Source: Betaproteobacteria bacterium
GTDB taxonomy: Bacteria; Pseudomonadota; Gammaproteobacteria; Burkholderiales; UBA6910
DNA: 62,280 nt
Assembly (NCBI GenBank): GCA_016183615.1
Contig: JACPEG010000043.1
Location: 1 to 62,280 of the forward strand
Direction of reading: 5' to 3'
Shown here: one piece after another, positions 8,032 to 18,059 of the stretch
How the letters are laid out: every line of letters starts with the position of its first letter
Numbering within the stretch: position 1 is the first letter of the stretch
The notes under the pieces: generated by a model
The model's input: only the letters and a program-made list of their open reading frames with translations
Databases searched by the model: none
Told to the model about the DNA's origin: nothing
Program-made: the position numbers and the translations under genes

Positions 8032-9231
8032 TCATGAAATCCGGCAGACCAGGCCCTTCAGGTATTCGCTTTCGGGAAAGCTCAACAGGAGCGGATGATC
8101 GGGGGCGGCGCCGAGGCGTTGCGTGAGCCGCGCTTCCACGCCGGCATCGAGGGCCGCCCCCGCCACGATTTTCTGGAACAGGTCCGGCGAGATGCCCCCG
8201 GAGCAGGAAAAGGTGACGAGGGTGCCGCCGGGCCTGAGCAGCTTGAACCCCCACAGGTTGATGTCCTTGTAGGCCCGGGCCGCGCGCTCGGCGTGGCTCG
8301 CGGTGGGCGCGAACTTGGGGGGATCGAGAATGACGAGGTCGAAGCTGCGGCCCCGGTCGCGCAGCAGGCGCAGCGCCTTGAACACGTCGCTCTCCAGCCA
8401 CTCGGTGCGCTCCGGGTCGAGGCCGTTGAGGGCCACGTTCTCCCGCGCCAGCCTCAGCGCCTCGGCGGAACTGTCCACCGACAGAACGGTTGTCGCTCCG
8501 CCCGCCAGCGCGCTTACGGTAAAGCTTCCCGTGTAGCAGAAACAGTTGAGTACGTCCTTTCCCGGCGCCTCGCGGGCGACGAGGGCGCGGTTGTCGCGCT
8601 GGTCCAGGTAGAAGCCGGTCTTCTGGCCGCTCTCCACGTCCACCCGGAAGCGCAGCGCCGGCGGGCCCGCCTCCGCGATTTCCAGGAACTCAGGGGGCTC
8701 GCCGCCCCGCATTGGACCGGAACGGGAAGGCAGGCCCTCCAGCTCCCGTACTTCCAGGTCGGAGCGCTCGTAGATCCTCGCGCAGCCGGTTTGCGCGAGC
8801 AGCGCGTCGGCGAGCGTTTCGCGCCAGAATTCGGCGCCGGCACTCGCCACCTGCATCACCACGGTGTCGCCGTAGCGGTCCGCCACCAGCCCCGGCAGCC
8901 CGTCCGCCTCGCCGTGCAGGAGCCGCACGCCGTGGGGCTCGGGCGCCCGGGGGAACAGGGCGCGCCGGTAGGCGATCGCCGCGCCCACTTTCGCCTCCAG
9001 CCACGCCTGGTCGATGACCTCGGCTTCGCGGAAGCTCCACGCCCGCGCGCGGATTTGCGATTTCGGGCTGTAGGCGGCCGAAGCGAGGAACGCGCCCTGG
9101 GCCGAGCAAACCTGAACCGTTTCGCCCACGCCGGGATTGCCGCGCACCTCCGCCACCGCCCCGGAGAAAATCCACGGATGGCGGCGCAGGAGGGACTTTT
9201 CCTTGCCCGGCTTGAGGACGAGTTTGTTCAT
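8032..9231 (-). CDS. rlmI: Class I SAM-dependent rRNA methyltransferase, RlmI-like
   Basis: The 399-residue protein has the family layout: N-terminal PUA-like part (LVLKPGKEKSLLRRHPWIFS), a central EEHUD-like domain, and a C-terminal Rossmann methyltransferase with FCYTGSFTVSALAGGA (motif I region), DPPKFAP (motif IV) and the catalytic-type Cys in FSCSGG. E. coli RlmI makes m5C1962 in 23S rRNA. Start 9231 overlaps the xerC stop by four bases (ATGA), indicating translational coupling. An open frame continues upstream but is the shadow of xerC. Confidence 0.9.
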   Translation of the reverse strand: MNKLVLKPGKEKSLLRRHPWIFSGAVAEVRGNPGVGETVQVCSAQGAFLASAAYSPKSQIRARAWSFREAEVIDQAWLEAKVGAAIAYRRALFPRAPEPHGVRLLHGEADGLPGLVADRYGDTVVMQVASAGAEFWRETLADALLAQTGCARIYERSDLEVRELEGLPSRSGPMRGGEPPEFLEIAEAGPPALRFRVDVESGQKTGFYLDQRDNRALVAREAPGKDVLNCFCYTGSFTVSALAGGATTVLSVDSSAEALRLARENVALNGLDPERTEWLESDVFKALRLLRDRGRSFDLVILDPPKFAPTASHAERAARAYKDINLWGFKLLRPGGTLVTFSCSGGISPDLFQKIVAGAALDAGVEARLTQRLGAAPDHPLLLSFPESEYLKGLVCRIS

Positions 9232-10166
9232 TTTTTCTTCTTGGCCCGCGGATGCGCCGCGTCGTACACCTTCGCCAGATGCTGAAAGTCCAGATGCGTA
9301 TACACCTGGGTCGTGGAGATGCTGGCGTGGCCCAGCATCTCCTGCACCGCCCGGAGGTCGCCGCAGGACTGCAGCACGTGGGAGGCGAACGAATGGCGCA
9401 GGGCGTGGGGATGGACGTTGGCGCTGATGCCCTGGCGCCGGGCCCAATACTTGAGCCGGGCCTGGATGCTGCGGGGTCCCAGGGCGCGCCCCCGCCGGTT
9501 CAGAAACAGGGCCCTCTCTCCCGGGCACACGAGGGCCGCACGGGTATCCAGCCAGCGCCTGAGCACGGCGGCGGCGACGCTGCCCACGGGCACCACCCGG
9601 GTCTTCGCGCCCTTGCCGGTGACTCGCACCGTGCCGTCGCCGAAATCCAGGTCCTCGGGCTTGAGGTTCGTGAGCTCCGAAAGGCGCAGACCCGAGGAAT
9701 AGAACAGCTCGAACATGGCCTTGTCCCGCAGCGCCAGGGGATCCGACTCCGGGATTTCAAGCAGCCGCGCCATCTCGTCGGGCGACAGCGCATGGGGCAG
9801 GGTCTTCGGCGCCCTGGGCGCCTTGAGCCCCAGGCAGGGATTCCCCTTGAAGCCGTGCTTGCGGGCGAGCCAGGCATAGAAGCCCCGCCACGCCGAGAGC
9901 ATGCGGGCGATGGAGCGGCCCGATAGGCCCCGCCCGTGGAGCTGGGCGGCGAAGCGCCGCACTTGGTGCACGGTGAGTTCCCCGAGAGGGGCCGCGCCCG
10001 CGAGCTTCAGGAACACCTCCAGGTCGCGGCCGTAGTTGGCACAGGTGTGGGGGGAAAGCCGGCGTTCGCTCGAAAGGTGCGCGAGAAAGCCCCCGGCGTA
10101 GGACCGGGCCTGGGACGGCGGGGCCGCCTTGTCGCCTGTGGCCGCCGCTGCGCCCCGCCGCTTCAT
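9228..10166 (-). CDS. xerC: Tyrosine recombinase XerC
   Basis: XerC resolves chromosome dimers at dif with XerD. The 312-residue protein has an N-terminal SAM-like core-binding domain (SERRLSPHTCANYGRDLEVF) and the catalytic domain with Arg161 (GLRLSEL), Lys185, His254-x-x-Arg257 (HALRH), His280 (GHASI) and nucleophile Tyr289 (TTQVYTHLD). The gene neighbourhood dapF-DUF484-xerC is conserved in Proteobacteria and separates it from phage integrases. It is followed by rlmI with a four-base overlap. Confidence 0.95.
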   Translation of the reverse strand: MKRRGAAAATGDKAAPPSQARSYAGGFLAHLSSERRLSPHTCANYGRDLEVFLKLAGAAPLGELTVHQVRRFAAQLHGRGLSGRSIARMLSAWRGFYAWLARKHGFKGNPCLGLKAPRAPKTLPHALSPDEMARLLEIPESDPLALRDKAMFELFYSSGLRLSELTNLKPEDLDFGDGTVRVTGKGAKTRVVPVGSVAAAVLRRWLDTRAALVCPGERALFLNRRGRALGPRSIQARLKYWARRQGISANVHPHALRHSFASHVLQSCGDLRAVQEMLGHASISTTQVYTHLDFQHLAKVYDAAHPRAKKKK

Positions 10167-10169
10167 CGC

Positions 10170-10817
10170 CTAAAGGTGGCGCCCCAGGGCCGCGCTCACC
10201 AGATCGCCAAGCCGCTTGAGGTACAGGGTGCCCATTTCCGGGTAGAAGCGCTGGGCGTCCTCGCTGGCGAGCGCCAGCAGCCCCAGCAGCCGGTCCTGCC
10301 TGAGGGGCACCAGGGCGAACGAGCGCAGATGCTCGCCGTCCTCCCCGAACCATTTCACCACCTCTTCGGCCGCATGGCCGCCGCAATAGGGCTGGGCGAG
10401 GCCGGCGGCGAGGCCCTTCACGCCTTCGCTCACCGGCGTGAACTCGGCAAGCCCGCCGCCCGCCGCCCCGCCGTCCCACACCCGCAGCACCACGTGGGGC
10501 ACCGCGAAGTCCTCCTTGAGTTGGAAGCCCACCAGGTGAATCAGGGACTCGAGGCCGGCGGCGTGGGACAGCGCCACGGCGAAGCGGTGCATCTTTTCGC
10601 CGATGGCGTCGTTCTCCTCGCCGAAGCGGATCAGCTCCCGCAGCTTCCCCTCCAGCAGCTTGTTCTTCTCCCGCAGGGTGACGATCTGGCGCTCGCTGAT
10701 GGGAATGGCGCGCCCGCCGTGGGGATGGGGCACGTAGATCTCGGCCAGGAGATCGGCGAAATCCTCGAAGAATTCGGGGTGGTCCCGGAGATACTGCGCG
10801 ACTTGATCGGCCTTCAT
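10170..10817 (-). CDS. DUF484 family protein (GAF-like)
   Basis: The 215-residue protein begins MKADQVAQYLRDHPEFFEDF, the DUF484 signature, followed by an IYVPHPHGGRAIPISERQ segment and a GAF-like domain ending KRLGDLVSAALGRHL. Its function is not established, but it almost always sits between dapF and xerC, as here: three bases before xerC and 26 bases after dapF. Upstream in-frame residues to 10898 belong to the dapF region in another frame and are not part of the gene. Confidence 0.9.
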   Translation of the reverse strand: MKADQVAQYLRDHPEFFEDFADLLAEIYVPHPHGGRAIPISERQIVTLREKNKLLEGKLRELIRFGEENDAIGEKMHRFAVALSHAAGLESLIHLVGFQLKEDFAVPHVVLRVWDGGAAGGGLAEFTPVSEGVKGLAAGLAQPYCGGHAAEEVVKWFGEDGEHLRSFALVPLRQDRLLGLLALASEDAQRFYPEMGTLYLKRLGDLVSAALGRHL

Positions 10818-10843
10818 GATTTTCCTTGTGCTTGTGCCTGTGC

Positions 10844-11677
10844 CTATTCGAGTTCCAGCTCGCCTTCGAAAACCGTGACTGCGGGCCCGGTCATCCACAC
10901 CGGCCGGCCTTCGCCTTCCCAGGCGATGGTGAGTTCGCCGCCCCGGGTGGCGACCCTGACCGGGGAATCGAGCAGCCCCCGGGTGATGCCGGCCACCGCC
11001 GCCGCGCAGGCCCCGGTGCCGCAGGCGAGCGTCTCGCCCGCGCCCCGTTCATACACCCGGAGCCGGACGCTGCCGCGATCCACGATCTGCATGTAGCCGG
11101 CGTTCGCCCGCTGGGGGAAGCGCGGATGGCGCTCGATCAGCGGTCCCTGGGCCGCGACCGGCGCCCGGTCCACGTCCTCCACCACCTGCACCGCGTGGGG
11201 ATTGCCCATGGAGACCGCGCTCACCTCCACCCGCCCACCGTCCACCTCCAGGAAATAGGTGAGCGCCCGCTTCTCGGCGTTGAACGGGATCTGCGCCGGC
11301 TCGAACCGGGGCGCTCCCATATTGACCATGACCTGCCCGTCCGGCTCCAGCCGCGGAACGATGATGCCACCCCGGGTCTCGACCCGGATCTCGGTCTTGG
11401 CGGTGAGACCCCGGTCGTGCACGTAGCGTACGAAGCAGCGGGCGCCATTGCCGCACTGCTCCACCTCGCCGCCGTCGGCATTGAAGATGCGGTAGCGGAA
11501 ATCGGCGTCCGCCCGGGTCGCCTTTTCCACCACCAGGACCTGGTCGCAGCCCACGCCGAAGTGCCGGTCGGCGATGCGCCGCACCCGCTCGGGAGTCAGG
11601 CTCAGGGCCTGGCGGATGCCGTCCAGCACCACGAAGTCGTTGCCGGCGCCGTGCATCTTGGTGAATTTCATGCGCAT
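10844..11677 (-). CDS. dapF: Diaminopimelate epimerase
   Basis: DapF converts LL- to meso-diaminopimelate in lysine and peptidoglycan synthesis. The 277-residue protein has the two active-site cysteines in [16 protein letters not shown] (Cys75) and [11 protein letters not shown] (Cys219), and the two-lobed fold with FNADGG and MGNPH motifs. Two starts are possible: 11677 (MRMKF) with GGGA nine bases upstream, or 11671 ([13 protein letters not shown]), the usual family start. It heads the dapF-DUF484-xerC-rlmI gene set. Confidence 0.96.
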   Translation of the reverse strand: MRMKFTKMHGAGNDFVVLDGIRQALSLTPERVRRIADRHFGVGCDQVLVVEKATRADADFRYRIFNADGGEVEQCGNGARCFVRYVHDRGLTAKTEIRVETRGGIIVPRLEPDGQVMVNMGAPRFEPAQIPFNAEKRALTYFLEVDGGRVEVSAVSMGNPHAVQVVEDVDRAPVAAQGPLIERHPRFPQRANAGYMQIVDRGSVRLRVYERGAGETLACGTGACAAAVAGITRGLLDSPVRVATRGGELTIAWEGEGRPVWMTGPAVTVFEGELELE

Positions 11678-11711
11678 CGCGCAAATTCCCGCCGGGATTC
11701 GATGGCGAATC

Positions 11712-11934
11712 CTACCCCGAAAGGTGGCAGCGGGTGTAGTCCCAAGAGCGTATGAGAATGCACCGGTCCATGATCACCGTCATTCCCGCCTGCCGGGCGC
11801 GCAGCGCCGCCGGTTCGTTGACGATGCCTTCGGATCCACAGGTTCTTCACTCCCAGCCGCAGGCACTCCGCGACGATGGCGTCCACCTGCTCCAGCAACT
11901 CGCACAGTTGCTCGGGCTCCGGGTTCCTGAACAT
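11712..11934 (-). pseudogene. CoA-binding domain protein (COG1832-like), internally deleted and frameshifted
   Basis: The start MFRNPEPEQLCELLEQ matches the N-terminus of CoA-binding (YccU-type) proteins. It then jumps straight to DAIVAECLRLGVKNLWI, skipping about 65 residues including the Rossmann CoA-binding core. After LWI the frame is wrong. Shifting one base restores [20 protein letters not shown] and [12 protein letters not shown], ending at a TAG at 11712-11714. Two independent lesions make this a pseudogene. It lies between dapF and the GNAT gene. Confidence 0.8.
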
Positions 11935-11949
11935 GCTCTGTCAGCTCCC

Positions 11950-12471
11950 TCAAATATCGATCGCCATGATGTAGTCATCCATCACGAAGCCGCCGCCGAT
12001 GTCCTTCACCACCGAATCCACGACCGCGAAGCCGTGCTTCTTGTAGGAGGCGACGGCCTTCGTGTTGTTCTTGTTGACCGCCAGGATGAGGCGGGTGCAG
12101 CCCTGCTCGCGCGCCACCTGGCGGGCGCGCTCGATCAGCATTCCACCGTAACCCGTCCGCTGGTGTTCCTGATGGACGTAGAGCTTGTCGAGCTTCATCT
12201 CCCCCGGGCTCCCGGTGAGAAAGTAGTTGGAGAATGCCACCAGCTCGCCCCTGACGGTGAGCTTGTCCCACCAGTTCCCCGGCAGGCCGAGCTGCTCCCG
12301 CAGCGAATCCGGGTTGTAGCGCTGGGTCAGCATGTAGTCGATCTGCGCCGGGGTGATGATCCCGGGGTAATGCCGGCGCCAGACATAATTCGCCAGCGCC
12401 GCGATGGCTTCGGTGTCCCGCGCTTCGACCGCGGAAATCCGCACCCGCCCGCCCATTGGCTTGCCCGTCAT
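11950..12471 (-). CDS. GNAT-family N-acetyltransferase
   Basis: The protein is about 173 residues with the GNAT acetyl-CoA motif MKLDKLYVHQEHQRTGYGG (motif A, R/Q-x-x-G-x-G/A) and the downstream LAVNKNNTKAVASYKKHGF block. Substrate cannot be predicted. I chose the ATG at 12471 because GAGG lies about eight bases before it. An ATG at 12489 overlaps the acyltransferase stop and is possible. It follows the two acyltransferase genes on the same strand. Confidence 0.85.
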   Translation of the reverse strand: MTGKPMGGRVRISAVEARDTEAIAALANYVWRRHYPGIITPAQIDYMLTQRYNPDSLREQLGLPGNWWDKLTVRGELVAFSNYFLTGSPGEMKLDKLYVHQEHQRTGYGGMLIERARQVAREQGCTRLILAVNKNNTKAVASYKKHGFAVVDSVVKDIGGGFVMDDYIMAIDI

Positions 12472-12481
12472 TCCGGTTCCC

Positions 12482-13351
12482 TCATCCATAAATCCGTTCC
12501 GCACCGGCGGGCCGGGTCTTGAACCGCTTGTGGACCCAGAAATACTGCTCCGGCATTTCTCTCACCCGCTCCTCGATGAAGGCATTCATGCGGCGGGTGT
12601 CGGCCGCCGGGTCCGCGGTGGGAAAATCCTGCCAGGCCGGATGAAAGCGCACCGCATACCCTTGTCCGCCGGGCAGCTGCCGGGTGACGCAGGGCACGAC
12701 CACTGCGTCGGTCGCGCGGGCGATGCGCGAAAGCCCGGTGATGGTGGCCGCCTCCACCCCGAAAAACGGGACGAAGATCGCATCGCGGGCCCCGAAGTCC
12801 ATGTCCGGAAGGTAGTAGAACGGCAGCCCATCGCGTAACGCCTTGACCACCGGCCGCACCCCCTCCTGGCGGGAGAACAGCGTGGTCATGCCGAACCGGG
12901 TGCGGCCGTGCCGCAGCATGGCATCGAAGCGCGGATTTTTCTGGCGGCTGTAAACGGACACCAGCGGGAATTCGCTGGTGAGCCGCACCCCGCCCATATC
13001 GAGGCCCACGAAATGGGGCGCCAGCCAGATCACCGGCCGGTCCCTCACCGCCCGCCAGTGCTCGATGCCCTCGATGCGCACCAGCCTCTGGATGCGTTCC
13101 GGGGGTGACCACCAGAGAATTCCGCGCTCGAGAAAACTTCTGCCGAAGGCGCGGAAGTGGCGCCGCACCAGCCGCTCCCGCTCCGCCGCCGGCAGTTCGG
13201 GAAAGCACAGCCGCAGGTTGGTGCGGGCCACCTGCCGCCGCTCCCGTCCAAGCCCGTAGAGCGCCAGCCCCAGCGCCTCGCCCAGAACCGACAGCAGGGA
13301 CAGGGGCAGAAAATGCGCGAGCCACATGAGGCCGAGGGCGAGGCGGGTCAC
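12482..13351 (-). CDS. Lysophospholipid/lipid A acyltransferase (LpxL/HtrB-like), second copy
   Basis: The 289-residue inner-membrane protein has an N-terminal hydrophobic anchor (LALGLMWLAHFLPLSLLS) and the HX4D catalytic motif in APHFVGLD, followed by SRQKNPRFD and YYLPDMDFG, as in secondary lipid A acyltransferases. The GTG start at 13351 overlaps the stop of the upstream paralogue by four bases (GTGA), so the pair is coupled. Late acylation of lipid A at the cytoplasmic face is the likely role. Confidence 0.88.
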   Translation of the reverse strand: MTRLALGLMWLAHFLPLSLLSVLGEALGLALYGLGRERRQVARTNLRLCFPELPAAERERLVRRHFRAFGRSFLERGILWWSPPERIQRLVRIEGIEHWRAVRDRPVIWLAPHFVGLDMGGVRLTSEFPLVSVYSRQKNPRFDAMLRHGRTRFGMTTLFSRQEGVRPVVKALRDGLPFYYLPDMDFGARDAIFVPFFGVEAATITGLSRIARATDAVVVPCVTRQLPGGQGYAVRFHPAWQDFPTADPAADTRRMNAFIEERVREMPEQYFWVHKRFKTRPAGAERIYG

Positions 13352-14202
13352 GGCTTTTCCGCCCCTGCCGGCACCTTGTAGCGGTTGTAGCTCCACAGAT
13401 ACTGCTCGGGACATTCGCGCACCAGTTGCTCCACCGCCCGGCTGATTAAGGCGGCCGCGCCCCGCGGGTCGGCGGGCAGCTGAAGCCTGGGCCGGATCAC
13501 CACCACGTAACCGCGTCCGCCGGCGTGCCGCCGCGCATAAGCCGGAAGCACCGCGGCACCGGTCGCTTCCGCGAGGCGCCCGGCGAGCGTCATGGTGTAG
13601 GCCGGCCGCCCGAAAAAATCCACCCACACGCCTTCGCCCACGCCCGGCGCCTGGTCCGGCAGCAATCCCACCGCTTCGCCCTTTCGCAGCGCCCGGTACA
13701 GAGCCCGCACACCCTTGAGGTCGGTAGACGCCAGCTTCACGTTTCCCCGGCCGCGCCCCGCCACCATCAGCGGCTCGAGCCAGGCGAGCTTCGGCGGGCG
13801 ATACAGCACCGTGATGGGAAAACTGCGCGCGGCGTGACGGGCGGAAATATCGAAACAGCCGAGATGGGGCGTGAGAAAAATGATGCCCCTGCCGGCGGCC
13901 CGGGCCGCCTCCACATGCTCCCAACCCTGGCATTCCGTGACCAGGGCTTCCACCGCCCCGATGTCGCGGAACCACACCGGGATCAGCTCCAGGGGTCCCT
14001 TGCCGGATTCCCCCACCGCCGCCTTCAGCACCCGGCGAAACTCGGCGTCGCCGGCGCAAATCCCGCTCCGGGCGAGGTTTTCCCGCAGCCGCCGGCGGTA
14101 GGTGGGAGAGAGCCAATAGACCAGCCAGCCGAGCAGGAAACCCAGGCCCTGGATGAACCCCAGGGGCAGGCCCGCCGCGAGTCGCAATAACCCCTGCAGC
14201 AT
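13348..14202 (-). CDS. Lysophospholipid/lipid A acyltransferase (LpxL/HtrB-like), first copy
   Basis: The 284-residue membrane-anchored enzyme has a hydrophobic N-terminus ([20 protein letters not shown]), the HX4D motif in TPHLGCFD, the substrate block [13 protein letters not shown], and [19 protein letters not shown]. It is paralogous to the gene that follows with a four-base overlap. Two such enzymes usually add two secondary acyl chains to lipid A; which chain each adds cannot be told. Its start is divergent from metK about 87 bases away. Confidence 0.9.
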   Translation of the reverse strand: MLQGLLRLAAGLPLGFIQGLGFLLGWLVYWLSPTYRRRLRENLARSGICAGDAEFRRVLKAAVGESGKGPLELIPVWFRDIGAVEALVTECQGWEHVEAARAAGRGIIFLTPHLGCFDISARHAARSFPITVLYRPPKLAWLEPLMVAGRGRGNVKLASTDLKGVRALYRALRKGEAVGLLPDQAPGVGEGVWVDFFGRPAYTMTLAGRLAEATGAAVLPAYARRHAGGRGYVVVIRPRLQLPADPRGAAALISRAVEQLVRECPEQYLWSYNRYKVPAGAEKP

Positions 14203-14288
14203 CGGTATTTGTTCTTTTAATTCGGTGCCTTAATCGGCGGCATGTGATATGCTATTCGGCCTTTTACAACGCGATGGAACCCCGCTCC

Positions 14289-15479
14289 ATGAACGAGTAC
14301 CTGTTCACTTCCGAGTCCGTGTCCGAAGGCCATCCGGACAAGATCGCCGACCAGATTTCCGACTCGGTTCTCGACGCCATCTTAACCCATGACAAAAATG
14401 GCCGGGTAGCCTGCGAAACCCTGGTGAGCACCGGACTGGTGGTGATTTCCGGAGAGATCACGACCACCGCCCACATCAATTACCGAGAGATCGCCCAGGA
14501 GGCGGTGCGCCGCATCGGCTACGACGATTCCGAGATCGGCTTCGACTACAAGTCCTGCGCGGTGCTGACCGCCATCAACCGCCAGTCCCCGGACATCGCC
14601 CGCGGGGTCAACGAGGGCGAGGGCATCGACCTTGACCAGGGCGCGGGGGACCAGGGACTCATGTTCGGCTACGCCTGCACCGAAACCCACGCGCTGATGC
14701 CGTTCCCGATCTACTACGCGCACCGCATCATGGAGCGCCAGGCCGAGGTCCGCAAGGACGGGCGGCTGCCCTGGCTGCGCCCGGACGCGAAGAGCCAGAT
14801 CACGGTCAAGTACGTGAACGGCCGGCCAGCGGCCGTCGACACGGTGGTGGTGTCCACCCAGCACAACCCGGACGTGTCCCACGCTCAGGTCACGGAGGGC
14901 GTGATCGAGGAGATCATCAAGCCGGTGCTGCCCAAAGAAATGTTGCAGGGGAACGTGCACTACCTCATCAACCCCACCGGCCGCTTCGTGATCGGCGGAC
15001 CCCACGGGGACTGCGGGCTCACCGGCCGCAAGATCATCGTCGACACTTACGGCGGCGCGGCCCACCACGGCGGTGGCGCGTTCTCCGGCAAGGACCCCTC
15101 CAAGGTGGACCGTTCCGCCGCCTACGCGGCGCGCCACGTGGCCAAGAACCTGGTGGCGGCGGGCATCGCCACCAAATGCGAGGTGCAGCTGGCCTACGCC
15201 ATCGGCGTCGCCAGGCCGGTGTCCCTCATGGTCAACACCTTCGGCACCGGCCGGATCCCCGAGGACCAGATCGTGGAGCTGATCCGCGCCCACTTCGACC
15301 TGCGCCCCAAGGTCATCATCCAGGCCTTGGACCTGCTGCGGCCCATCTATACCAAGACCGCCGCCTACGGCCATTTCGGGCGCGACGAACCGGAATTCAC
15401 CTGGGAGGCCACCGACAAGGTGGACGCGCTGCGGCAGGCCGCCGGCGTCAAGCTGTCGGCCGTCGCGTCCCACGCCTGA
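14289..15479 (+). CDS. metK: S-adenosylmethionine synthetase
   Basis: MetK makes SAM from methionine and ATP. The 396-residue protein starts [18 protein letters not shown] with the GHPDK motif at 14-18. Later come [16 protein letters not shown], the P-loop-like [16 protein letters not shown] and the C-terminal [13 protein letters not shown]. In-frame residues from 14244 extend it, but the family start and the local ACCCCGCTCC ATG context place it at 14289. It is followed by the SAH riboswitch and ahcY. Confidence 0.97.
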   Translation: MNEYLFTSESVSEGHPDKIADQISDSVLDAILTHDKNGRVACETLVSTGLVVISGEITTTAHINYREIAQEAVRRIGYDDSEIGFDYKSCAVLTAINRQSPDIARGVNEGEGIDLDQGAGDQGLMFGYACTETHALMPFPIYYAHRIMERQAEVRKDGRLPWLRPDAKSQITVKYVNGRPAAVDTVVVSTQHNPDVSHAQVTEGVIEEIIKPVLPKEMLQGNVHYLINPTGRFVIGGPHGDCGLTGRKIIVDTYGGAAHHGGGAFSGKDPSKVDRSAAYAARHVAKNLVAAGIATKCEVQLAYAIGVARPVSLMVNTFGTGRIPEDQIVELIRAHFDLRPKVIIQALDLLRPIYTKTAAYGHFGRDEPEFTWEATDKVDALRQAAGVKLSAVASHA

Positions 15480-15517
15480 AGGGGCCGCCGCGAAAAGATA
15501 GTGCAGGACAAACGCCT

Positions 15518-15595
15518 TCCGCGAGGGGCGCTGCGACGGGCCGCGAGGGCCTGCCAGGCTCGGGAGGAGTGTTTGAGCAACAACGGCGCCCGTTT
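15518..15595 (+). promoter_or_regulatory. S-adenosylhomocysteine (SAH) riboswitch upstream of ahcY
   Basis: The segment contains the hallmark core GAGGGGCGCTGCGACGGG at 15523-15540, then CCAGGCTCGGGAGG at 15554-15567, then CAACGGCGCCCG at 15581-15592. In the family the CGGCGC segment pairs with the GCGCTG loop as a pseudoknot, and CTCGG closes P1 with the 5' CCG-GAG side. SAH riboswitches occur mainly upstream of ahcY in beta- and gammaproteobacteria and turn expression on when SAH is high. A second hairpin (ACCGGTCC at 15602-15609 with GGACCGGT at 15619-15626) precedes the AGGAG of ahcY and may be the expression platform. Confidence 0.9.
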
Positions 15596-15645
15596 GAGTG
15601 AACCGGTCCCCATGACCCGGACCGGTCTTCACAGGAGTTCGAACG

Positions 15646-17064
<1,419 letters not shown>

Positions 17065-17097
17065 CGCGGGTCCGCAAACTTCCGGAAATCGACTGCA

Positions 17098-18045
17098 ATG
17101 AATCTGCGTGCCAAGCTGCTTGAGGCGCGGGGGACGGTGCGCCTGTACGGCACCACGCCGCCCCGCGAAGGCTCCACCGGTGAAGTCGTCATGAACGCCG
17201 CCGCCAAGCTGGTCGAGCGGGTGCAGCGCCTGCCCATCGACGGCTTCGTCATCTACGACATCCAGGACGAATCGGCCCGCACCAGCGAGCCACGTCCCTT
17301 TCCGTTCGTGCGCACCATCGACCCGCGCGTGTACTCGAAATTGCTCGCCGCGCGCACCGGGACTCCGGCCATCTGCTACAAGAGCATCGGCCTGATGAGC
17401 GAATCCGGGTGGCGCGCCTGGCTCGACGAGACCGACCGCGACTTCGGGATCGAGTATCTGTCGATCGTGGGACGCCCCACTTCGCGCGGCGGTCCCTACC
17501 CCCTGTCGCTGGAGCAGGCCATCCGCATCGCCGCGGCCCACCAGCGCAATTACCTGATCGGGGGCGTCGCCCTCCCGGAGCGCCATCGGGACGGCTCGCC
17601 CGAGAGCGGGCGCATGATCGCCAAGGCAGCCGACGGTTGCAGCTTTTTCGTCTCGCAAACCGTGTACCACGCGGCGACCACGGTGAAAATGCTCACCGAC
17701 TACGCGCGCGATTGCGCCGAGGCGGGGGTCGCGCCGCGACGCGTGATCCTCACCTTCGCCCCGGTCGGGCGGCCCAAGACCATGACCTTCGTGAAATGGC
17801 TGGGGGTCGCCATGCCGGCCGAAACCGAGCGCGCGATCCTCGATGCGCCTTCCCCCCTTTCCAAGTCGATCGAGATCTGCCGCGCCAACCTGGAGCGGAT
17901 CCTGGATCAGGATTACGTGAGGCGCATTCCCCTCGGCATCAACGTGGAATCGGTCTCCATCAACAGGGAGGAAATCGACGCTTCCATCGATCTGTTCCAC
18001 GCGCTGGAGAGCCTGCTTCCCGAGGATGCCCCCGCGTCACGCTGA
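17098..18045 (+). CDS. Methylenetetrahydrofolate reductase-like TIM-barrel protein
   Basis: The 315-residue protein sits where metF usually follows ahcY, but it does not begin with the classical MetF N-terminus (SFEFFPPK-like). It has LYGTTPPREGS near the start, the barrel strand VIYDIQDES, GIEYLSIVGRPTSRGG, NYLIGGVALPERH and SFFVSQTVYHAATTVKML, a pattern related to MTHFR-superfamily enzymes (ALPERH and SQ-x-Y are MetF-like). I infer that it supplies 5-methyl-THF for methionine regeneration. A distant MTHFR family or another flavin-dependent activity is possible. Confidence 0.6.
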   Translation: MNLRAKLLEARGTVRLYGTTPPREGSTGEVVMNAAAKLVERVQRLPIDGFVIYDIQDESARTSEPRPFPFVRTIDPRVYSKLLAARTGTPAICYKSIGLMSESGWRAWLDETDRDFGIEYLSIVGRPTSRGGPYPLSLEQAIRIAAAHQRNYLIGGVALPERHRDGSPESGRMIAKAADGCSFFVSQTVYHAATTVKMLTDYARDCAEAGVAPRRVILTFAPVGRPKTMTFVKWLGVAMPAETERAILDAPSPLSKSIEICRANLERILDQDYVRRIPLGINVESVSINREEIDASIDLFHALESLLPEDAPASR

Positions 18046-18059
18046 CGGAGCACAGCGCC

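Noticed and set aside
8032..9528. Extended 498-codon version of the rRNA methyltransferase
   Set aside because: The extra N-terminal residues are the xerC region in another frame; ATG 9231 with the ATGA overlap and family start is correct.
12482..14116. Single 544-codon frame covering both acyltransferases
   Set aside because: Its first half is a wrong-frame reading of the upstream acyltransferase; the second gene starts at GTG 13351 with a four-base overlap.
14203..14288. SAM riboswitch upstream of metK
   Set aside because: The leader is only about 85 bases and has no recognisable SAM-I or SAM-II consensus; the clear aptamer is the SAH type before ahcY.
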